Assembly (NCBI RefSeq): GCF_000814905.1
Contig: NZ_JXAG01000019.1
Span: 1 to 62,322 of the forward strand
Origin: Enterobacter sp. Bisph1
Lineage (GTDB): Bacteria > Pseudomonadota > Gammaproteobacteria > Enterobacterales > Enterobacteriaceae
Length of the DNA stretch: 62,322 nt
Reading direction: 5' to 3'
Positions 57,001 to 62,322 of the stretch are shown here, in pieces. How positions within the stretch are numbered: the first letter of the stretch is position 1; each line of letters starts with the position of its first letter. Under the pieces are notes generated by a model that saw only the letters and a program-made list of their open reading frames with translations, did not search any database and had not been told where the DNA came from. Position numbers and translations under genes: made by a program.

Positions 57001-58320
57001 ATGCCGGTCACACAAAGAATGTCCGTACCAAAAGTTAAACATTTTGGTTTTTATTTTGATATCGACAGTGGGTTTGCTGACATTGCCGGTAAAAAAAATT
57101 TGCCTGTGCCAGCAAAAACTCTTCTTACCAAAGGGGCTGTCTATGGTACCGCAGATGAAACCGGGAACAATAATTTGTACAGCTTCACTGACGGTTTTCA
57201 AGATGAGTTAATTATCACTCTCTACGAGCAATTATCCGGGACCGGGGAGATGGTCTATTTGCACGAAAATAATCCGGATTTTTTTACTAAACGTAGCAAA
57301 TTTTTGTCTAAAATTGACCCTATCAGGCCGCATCGGCTTTTTGCCACCTTTACCGGAGGAAACTCATTGTGGGCCAGCCATGCCGCCAGGTTCGTTGGTC
57401 AACAGCTAAAACAGTACGACTTTCAAAGTGTGGTCTGGAATACCTGGTCCTGGCTCCCACCACGTTTCTCTTTTTGCATGTTAACTAGCTACGTCGTCAG
57501 GCTGGACCTGAAGACAGGTGACGTCAAATCATTCAAAACTAATTGCGGTCAGGTTGAAAGATTTCTTTTGCGCAATAATTTCCTCGAATATAACCGCCTT
57601 GCGGTAAGGGAAAGCAGAAATTGTTGGCTAAGAGAGTGGTTTGATAATAATAAGGAATTTTCGGCCTTCAGGAAGAGAGCGCTTGAATTGAGTCAAAAAG
57701 ATCCCTCCCGATATACATTTAAGATGTTGTCGGCCCTCGACGGTGACAACTCCTTCCTCCTCCTCTACTACGAAAAATATCGAAACTTCCCGCACGATAT
57801 AGCTATTGCCAGTGACCCCTATACGGAGTTCCTTATTCTATTGCCGAATACAGATTATGCCTTACCACAAGGATGGGAACAAAATAAATTACCGGCCGAG
57901 AACAAGTCGTCGTTTATATTTGAACAGCCAACAGTAGAGCAACCACAGCGGCGGCATGTAAAAAAAGAATCGGTTACGCAAGTGCGAGTCAAACCCTCCG
58001 CGATATTATTACATTACGCTGAATCGCCCTATACGATCCAGGAAAGTGAGATGTTCAGTGCCCAACGAAAGTTGTTGATTAACTACTGTGGAAAAGAGGC
58101 GAAAGAGACGCTCGCACGTATTAATTCAATTGTAACCGATTTGGCCGCCGGGCGGTTACCCAGAAAAAGCGTTGAACATTATTTTGTTGCTGACCTGCCC
58201 ACGTTAAGTCGTAATAAAGGCCGTGGCGCATGGCGACTGTTAATTACCCGTAAGGGGAAGGTATTAACCCTGTATGTTATCGCCGACTATCACAACGGAA
58301 TCTGGAAGCAGTGGAGTTAA
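57001..58320 (+). CDS. 439-residue array protein 3, unknown family
   Basis: Not recognised. It is the same length and layout as the other copies. The ATG at 57001 has AAGGAGG upstream; the ATG at 56992 abuts that box and is unlikely. It keeps VPKVKHFGFYFDID, FATFTGGNSLWASHAA and VVWNTWSWLPPRFSF. The segment from about 205 to 290 (REWFDNNKEFSAFRKRALEL, EFLILLPNTDYALP) groups with copy 1. The C-terminal RGAWRLLITRKGKVLTLYVI groups with copy 4. Confidence 0.8.
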   Translation: MPVTQRMSVPKVKHFGFYFDIDSGFADIAGKKNLPVPAKTLLTKGAVYGTADETGNNNLYSFTDGFQDELIITLYEQLSGTGEMVYLHENNPDFFTKRSKFLSKIDPIRPHRLFATFTGGNSLWASHAARFVGQQLKQYDFQSVVWNTWSWLPPRFSFCMLTSYVVRLDLKTGDVKSFKTNCGQVERFLLRNNFLEYNRLAVRESRNCWLREWFDNNKEFSAFRKRALELSQKDPSRYTFKMLSALDGDNSFLLLYYEKYRNFPHDIAIASDPYTEFLILLPNTDYALPQGWEQNKLPAENKSSFIFEQPTVEQPQRRHVKKESVTQVRVKPSAILLHYAESPYTIQESEMFSAQRKLLINYCGKEAKETLARINSIVTDLAAGRLPRKSVEHYFVADLPTLSRNKGRGAWRLLITRKGKVLTLYVIADYHNGIWKQWS

Positions 58321-58443
58321 CCTTCGACGTCAGAAATATTTCGTTTTAACGGTTTACCTGACGATAAGCATGTTTATATTCTCTCCGTCAAAGTGGAAGA
58401 GCGCGAGTAAATAGTCGATGCAAATAACAAGGAGCGTGCAATT

Positions 58444-59763
58444 ATGCCCATCACTCAAAAAATACCGGTACCACAGGTTAAACATTTTGGCTTTTACTTC
58501 GATATTGACAGAGGGCTTGCGGATATCGCAGGTAAAAAAAATATGCCTGTACCAGAGAAAACCCGGTTGGGTAAAGGAGCCCTTTCAGGCACCGCAGGTC
58601 AAAGCGGGTCTAATAATTTGTATTGCATGAGCGACGGTCATCAAGATGAGTTAATCGTCACCTTCTATGAGCAATTATCAGGGTACGGGGAGTTAATCTA
58701 TCTGCACGAAAATAGTGAAGATTTTTTTACTCAAAACAGCAAATTTCTCGCTAAAATCGACATCTCAAAGCCGCACCGACTTTTTGCCACCTTTACCGGG
58801 GGAAACTCATTGCTGGCCAGTCGTGCAGCCAGATTCGTTAGCGAAAAACTTAAACCCTACACATTTCAAAGCGTCGTCTGGAATACCTGGTCCTGGCTTC
58901 CGCAAGCCTTCTCCTTATGTCTAATAAAGAATTATATCGTCAGGCTGGATCTCACCACCGGCAACGTCAAATCCTTTGCTACAAGTTATGACCAGGTTGA
59001 CAAATTTACTCGCCGCAAAGGATTTATACTGCATAACCGGAATGCCGTAAGGGAAAACTTAGAAAAATGGTTAAAGGGGTGGTTTGATAAAAATAAAGAA
59101 TATGCTGCCTATAAAGAAAAAGCGATCCTGTTTAGCCAAAAAGATCCTAACTTATATTTAATGAAGATGTTTGAATCCACCGAGAATAGCAAAACATATA
59201 TTCTCTTCAGCTATGAAAGAGATCGACATTGCTGGTGTGACGAAGACATCATTGCCCATCCCACGACAGAATTCCTTATTATGCTGCCAGGGGAAGTCTA
59301 TGCGTTACCTAAGGGAAAAGAACAAGACAAATTGCCAGCCGAGAACAAGGAGGCAATGATATTTGAAAAACCAACAGCGACTCAACCGCAGCGGCGCAAC
59401 GTAAAGAAGGCACCTGTTAAGCAAGTGCGGGCGCAACCCTCCGCCGTTTCCTTTCAATGCAAAGAACCTCTCTATACGGTACAGGAAAGTGAAATGTTTA
59501 GTGCGCAACGTAATCTTTTGAATAAATACTGTGGAGTTGAGGCGCAACACACGCTCACACATATTGAGGTCATTAAAAATGATTTGGCAGCAGGACGGTT
59601 ACCCAGAAAAAGCGTTGAACATTATTTTGTTGCCGATCTACCAACCTTAAGTCGCAGCAAAGGCCGCGGCGCGTGGCGACTGCTAATTACCCGTAAAGGA
59701 AAGGTATTAACCCTTCACATGATTGTCGACTATCACGACGGAACCTGGACGCAGTGGTGTTAA
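58444..59763 (+). CDS. 439-residue array protein 4, unknown family
   Basis: Not recognised. The fourth intact copy again has 439 codons. It follows copy 3 by only 123 bases. That spacer keeps both ends of the longer spacers but has lost the nagC relic and promoter module, so copies 3 and 4 probably share a transcript. It groups with copy 2 in SGYGELIYLHE and in KNKEYAAYKEKAILFSQKDP. The C-terminal domain ends MIVDYHDGTWTQWC, with Cys in place of the final Ser. Confidence 0.8.
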   Translation: MPITQKIPVPQVKHFGFYFDIDRGLADIAGKKNMPVPEKTRLGKGALSGTAGQSGSNNLYCMSDGHQDELIVTFYEQLSGYGELIYLHENSEDFFTQNSKFLAKIDISKPHRLFATFTGGNSLLASRAARFVSEKLKPYTFQSVVWNTWSWLPQAFSLCLIKNYIVRLDLTTGNVKSFATSYDQVDKFTRRKGFILHNRNAVRENLEKWLKGWFDKNKEYAAYKEKAILFSQKDPNLYLMKMFESTENSKTYILFSYERDRHCWCDEDIIAHPTTEFLIMLPGEVYALPKGKEQDKLPAENKEAMIFEKPTATQPQRRNVKKAPVKQVRAQPSAVSFQCKEPLYTVQESEMFSAQRNLLNKYCGVEAQHTLTHIEVIKNDLAAGRLPRKSVEHYFVADLPTLSRSKGRGAWRLLITRKGKVLTLHMIVDYHDGTWTQWC

Positions 59764-60182
59764 CCTTCAATATGATAAACATTTTTCGCGATCGCTTGCC
59801 TTACAAGCGATCGCGCTGTCTGTTAGGGTCATCAAAAGGAATTGCGGGCAAACAGAGCGCGGTAGCGCAAAAGATTCGTCATTAATGATGAATGTCGGAC
59901 CCGTGTACCGCAAAAGGCGCATTCGCGCTGGTTTAGGCTAAAATGCCTTAGTCATTTTTTTAGCTGACAAAACAACGAGAATCTTCAATAAAAATCGCGT
60001 TATTTTGACGATTCATCAATTTCTACGCCTGTATCACCCTCATTTTTTCAGCATTCGATAATCACTATTGCGTTATTTCTTTTACGCACGGTAAAAGGCT
60101 TGCGCCCTGCCCCGCTTTTGCGGCATTTTGACTACCAGCAGACAACAATACAGCATTGCCCTCAAGGTTAACGGAGAAGTCT
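59764..60182. other. region between array and asnB
   Basis: 419 bases without a credible gene. A perfect 12-bp inverted repeat is at 59787-59815. A possible third nagC-tail trace (GGCGCATTCGCGCTGGTTTA, 59916-59935, coding GAFALV) follows, and then an A+T-rich asnB leader. No nagD sequence is seen. Confidence 0.5.
59787..59815. repeat. perfect inverted repeat after the array
   Basis: CGCGATCGCTTG-CCTTA-CAAGCGATCGCG, a 12-bp stem with a 5-base loop, 23 bases after array gene 4. Neither strand has a following T-run, so it is not a standard terminator, but it could protect or process the array mRNA 3' end. Confidence 0.85.
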
Positions 60183-61847
60183 ATGTGTTCAATTTTTGGC
60201 GTACTGGATATTAAAACCGACGCGGTCGAGTTACGTAAAAAAGCGCTGGAATTATCCCGCCTGATGCGCCATCGCGGCCCGGACTGGTCCGGCGTTTATG
60301 CCAGCGATAAAGCGATTCTGGCCCACGAACGTCTCTCCATCGTCGACGTTAACGCCGGCGCGCAGCCGCTGTACAACGAAAAGAAAACACATGCGCTGGC
60401 GGTCAACGGTGAAATCTATAACCACCAGGCGCTGCGCGCAGAATATGGCGACCGTTACGCTTTCCAGACCGGCTCCGACTGCGAAGTGATCCTCGCCCTG
60501 TATCAGGAAAAGGGTCCGGCGTTTCTCGATGAACTGCAAGGCATGTTTGCTTTCGTACTATACGACAGCGAAAAAGAGGCGTATCTGATTGGCCGCGATC
60601 ATATCGGTATTATCCCGCTGTATATGGGTCACGATGAGCACGGCAACTTATATGTCGCATCGGAAATGAAAGCGCTGGTTCCCGTTTGCCGCACTATTAA
60701 AGAGTTCCCGGCGGGCAGCTACCTGTGGAGCAAAGAGGGTGAAATCCGCTCTTACTACCAGCGCGACTGGTTTGATTATGATGCGGTAAAAGACAACGTT
60801 ACCGATAAAGCCGAACTGCGTCAGGCGCTGGAAGATGCGGTCAAGAGCCACCTGATGTCTGATGTACCCTATGGCGTGCTGCTTTCAGGCGGTCTGGACT
60901 CGTCGGTCATCTCAGCTATCACCAAAAAATTCGCCGCCCGTCGCGTGGAAGATCAGGAAAAATCAGAAGCCTGGTGGCCGCAGCTGCACTCCTTTGCGGT
61001 TGGTCTGAAAGGCGCGCCGGATCTGAAAGCAGCGCAGGAAGTGGCAAACCATCTTGGCACCGTACACCATGAAATTCATTTCACCGTGCAGGAAGGGCTG
61101 GATGCCATTCGTGATGTCATTTACCACATTGAAACTTACGACGTCACCACCATCCGTGCATCGACGCCGATGTATCTGATGTCACGCAAGATCAAAGCGA
61201 TGGGCATCAAAATGGTGCTCTCCGGTGAAGGTTCCGATGAAGTGTTTGGCGGCTACCTCTATTTCCATAAAGCGCCGGATGCCAAAGAACTGCATGAAGA
61301 AACCGTGCGTAAGTTACAGGCGCTGCATATGTTTGACTGCGCCCGCGCCAACAAAGCGATGTCCGCCTGGGGCGTAGAAGCACGCGTACCGTTCCTGGAT
61401 AAGAATTTCCTCGACGTCGCCATGCGTATTAACCCGCAGGACAAAATGTGCGGCAGCAACGGCAAGATGGAGAAACACATTCTGCGCGAATGTTTTGAAT
61501 CCTACCTGCCGGCTAGCGTCGCATGGCGGCAGAAAGAGCAGTTCTCCGACGGCGTCGGTTACAGCTGGATTGATACGCTGAAAGAAGTGGCGGCGCAGCA
61601 GGTGACGGATCAGCAACTGGCAACCGCCAGCTACCGTTTCCCGTATAACACGCCGGCGTCGAAAGAAGCGTATCTGTACCGTGAGATTTTTGAAGAGCTG
61701 TTCCCACTGCCAAGCGCGGCAGAATGCGTTCCCGGCGGTCCGTCGGTGGCCTGTTCTTCCGCTAAAGCCTTCGAATGGGATGAAGCGTTCAAAACCATGA
61801 ACGATCCGTCAGGCCGTGCGGTGGGAATCCACCAGTCAGCTTATTAA
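60183..61847 (+). CDS. asnB: AsnB, asparagine synthetase B (glutamine-hydrolysing)
   Basis: 554 residues from the ATG at 60183, so that the glutaminase nucleophile Cys follows Met (MCSIFGVLDI). The N-terminal glutamine amidotransferase domain (to about 190) includes RHRGPDWSG and NGEIYNHQALR. The synthetase domain has the PP-loop LSGGLDSSVIS and SGEGSDEVFGGYLYF. It makes asparagine from aspartate, ATP and glutamine. It is followed by its own terminator. Confidence 0.98.
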   Translation: MCSIFGVLDIKTDAVELRKKALELSRLMRHRGPDWSGVYASDKAILAHERLSIVDVNAGAQPLYNEKKTHALAVNGEIYNHQALRAEYGDRYAFQTGSDCEVILALYQEKGPAFLDELQGMFAFVLYDSEKEAYLIGRDHIGIIPLYMGHDEHGNLYVASEMKALVPVCRTIKEFPAGSYLWSKEGEIRSYYQRDWFDYDAVKDNVTDKAELRQALEDAVKSHLMSDVPYGVLLSGGLDSSVISAITKKFAARRVEDQEKSEAWWPQLHSFAVGLKGAPDLKAAQEVANHLGTVHHEIHFTVQEGLDAIRDVIYHIETYDVTTIRASTPMYLMSRKIKAMGIKMVLSGEGSDEVFGGYLYFHKAPDAKELHEETVRKLQALHMFDCARANKAMSAWGVEARVPFLDKNFLDVAMRINPQDKMCGSNGKMEKHILRECFESYLPASVAWRQKEQFSDGVGYSWIDTLKEVAAQQVTDQQLATASYRFPYNTPASKEAYLYREIFEELFPLPSAAECVPGGPSVACSSAKAFEWDEAFKTMNDPSGRAVGIHQSAY

Positions 61848-61865
61848 TATTTAACTGTTAATCTT

Positions 61866-61893
61866 ACAGGCCCTGCGGGGTCTGTTGTTTTTT
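61866..61893 (+). terminator. asnB terminator
   Basis: ACAGGCCC-TGCG-GGGTCTGTTGTTTTTT has an 8-bp stem with one wobble pair and a T-run, 18 bases after the asnB stop. Confidence 0.85.
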
Positions 61894-61998
61894 GTACGCT
61901 GATTTAATACATAAAATCGATTTTTGCCGAATTTAGCGCCATGCTGTTCGCAACCTAACCAAACAGTCACATTCCGGCAATTTTCGATGAAAAAGGTA

Positions 61999-62027
61999 TT
62001 GACGCTGTCAGGCCCAATACGCATAAT
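61999..62027 (+). promoter_or_regulatory. promoter of the metT-leuW-glnU tRNA operon
   Basis: TTGACG (61999-62004), 17 bases, CATAAT (62022-62027), then a G+C-rich discriminator GCGCCCCGC, as expected for a stringently controlled tRNA operon promoter. tRNA-Met begins about 40 bases later. Confidence 0.75.
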
Positions 62028-62066
62028 GCGCCCCGCAACGCCGATAAGGTAACGCGAAAAAAAGAT

Positions 62067-62143
62067 GGCTACGTAGCTCAGCTGGTTAGAGCACAGCACT
62101 CATAATGCTGGGGTCACAGGTTCGATTCCCGTCGTAGCCACCA
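62067..62143 (+). tRNA. metT: tRNA-Met(CAT), elongator
   Basis: 77 bases beginning GGCTACGTAGCTCAGCTGGT, anticodon loop CTCATAA, T-arm GGTTCGATTCC and CCA end. It matches elongator tRNA-Met of the E. coli metT operon, and is first of three tRNAs in tandem. Confidence 0.97.
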
Positions 62144-62152
62144 TCTTTTTTT

Positions 62153-62237
62153 GCGGGAGTGGCGAAATTGGTAGACGCACCAGATTTAGGTTCTGGCGCC
62201 GCAAGGTGTGCGAGTTCAAGTCTCGCCTCCCGCACCA
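62153..62237 (+). tRNA. leuW: tRNA-Leu(TAG)
   Basis: 85 bases beginning GCGGGAGTGGCGAAATTGGT, anticodon TAG in GATTTAGGTT, the long variable arm of a class II tRNA, and an encoded CCA. It lies 9 bases after tRNA-Met. Confidence 0.97.
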
Positions 62238-62259
62238 TTCCCAGGACGCGTTGCACGGA

Positions 62260-62322
62260 TGGGGTATCGCCAAGCGGTAAGGCACCGGTTTTTGATACCG
62301 GCATTCCCTGGTTCGAATCCAG
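62260..62322 (+). tRNA. glnU: tRNA-Gln(TTG), cut by window end
   Basis: It begins TGGGGTATCGCCAAGCGGTA with anticodon TTG in GTTTTTGATACC and T-arm GGTTCGAATCC. The acceptor 3' strand lies beyond the window. Order Met-Leu-Gln matches the E. coli metT-leuW-glnU operon. Confidence 0.95.

Noticed and set aside
59787-59815. Perfect hairpin considered as terminator of the array
   Set aside because: No T-run follows on either strand, so it is listed only as an inverted repeat.
53237-60182. Array considered as prophage or transposon cargo
   Set aside because: No integrase, attachment repeat or terminal inverted repeats were seen, and the nagC-tail relics point to local tandem duplication instead.
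53237-60182. CRISPR-like regular repeats in the array region
   Set aside because: The repeats are gene-sized units of roughly 1.4-1.8 kb, not short direct repeats with spacers. No CRISPR array was seen anywhere in the window.

Overview
The window is chromosomal DNA of a member of the Enterobacteriaceae. Gene order (tRNA-Val/Lys, tol-pal, cyd, suc-sdh, gltA, nei, pxp, phrB, kdp, pgm-seqA, ybfF/E, fldA-fur, chiP, glnS, nagE/BAC, asnB, tRNA-Met-Leu-Gln) follows the E. coli K-12 17-minute region, read in the opposite direction. The proteins are close to, but clearly not identical with, those of E. coli. The gene content (no ybgA, speF-potE, chiQ, nagD or mngA/mngR at their E. coli positions) points to an Enterobacter/Kosakonia/Klebsiella-like genus. 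That genus placement is inference.

Layout. 1-420: tRNA-Val (cut by the window edge), a tRNA-Lys 3'-end relic, and tRNA-Lys. 421-6048: the cell-envelope Tol-Pal operon ybgC-tolQRAB-pal-cpoB. 6197-9341: cytochrome bd oxidase cydABX-ybgE, followed by an 880-base control region with a perfect FNR site. 10145-19998: the TCA cycle operon sdhCDAB-sucABCD, ending in an SdhX-like 3' RNA. 20649-21935: divergent gltA. 22035-22600: a previously unlabelled locus that looks like a TisB/IstR-type type I toxin-antitoxin pair. 22728-28478: nei, the 5-oxoprolinase genes pxpABC, ybgI, phrB and ybfA. 28895-36682: the potassium system kdpFABCDE. 36752-38375: an IS200 relic and a small orphan toxin-immunity pair. 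38754-43772: pgm, seqA, ybfF, ybfE, fldA, uof, fur. 43859-53236: chiP, glnS and the GlcNAc genes nagE and nagBAC with NagC operators and a CRP site. 53503-59763: four tandem paralogues of exactly 439 codons each, of unknown function. 60183-62322: asnB and the tRNA operon.

Most genes form well-known functional blocks. The Tol-Pal operon links inner and outer membranes during division. The sdh/suc/gltA genes form contiguous TCA cycle steps. The Kdp set is an inducible K+ pump with its sensor and regulator. NagC is expected to control nagE/nagB and probably chiP, joining chitosugar entry to GlcNAc catabolism.

Three things stand out. (1) Downstream of gltA, a 27-residue hydrophobic peptide has the TisB pattern. 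A 36-base inverted repeat (35/36 matching) makes an upstream promoter-terminator unit encode an RNA complementary to the toxin leader. (2) In the place of nagD lies a four-copy family of 439-residue two-domain proteins. Their spacers carry decayed copies of the 3' end of nagC and, before three of the four genes, a constant promoter-like module, so the array grew by duplication of a unit that began inside nagC. (3) A toxin-like and immunity-like gene pair with its own terminator sits between kdpE and pgm beside an IS200 fragment.
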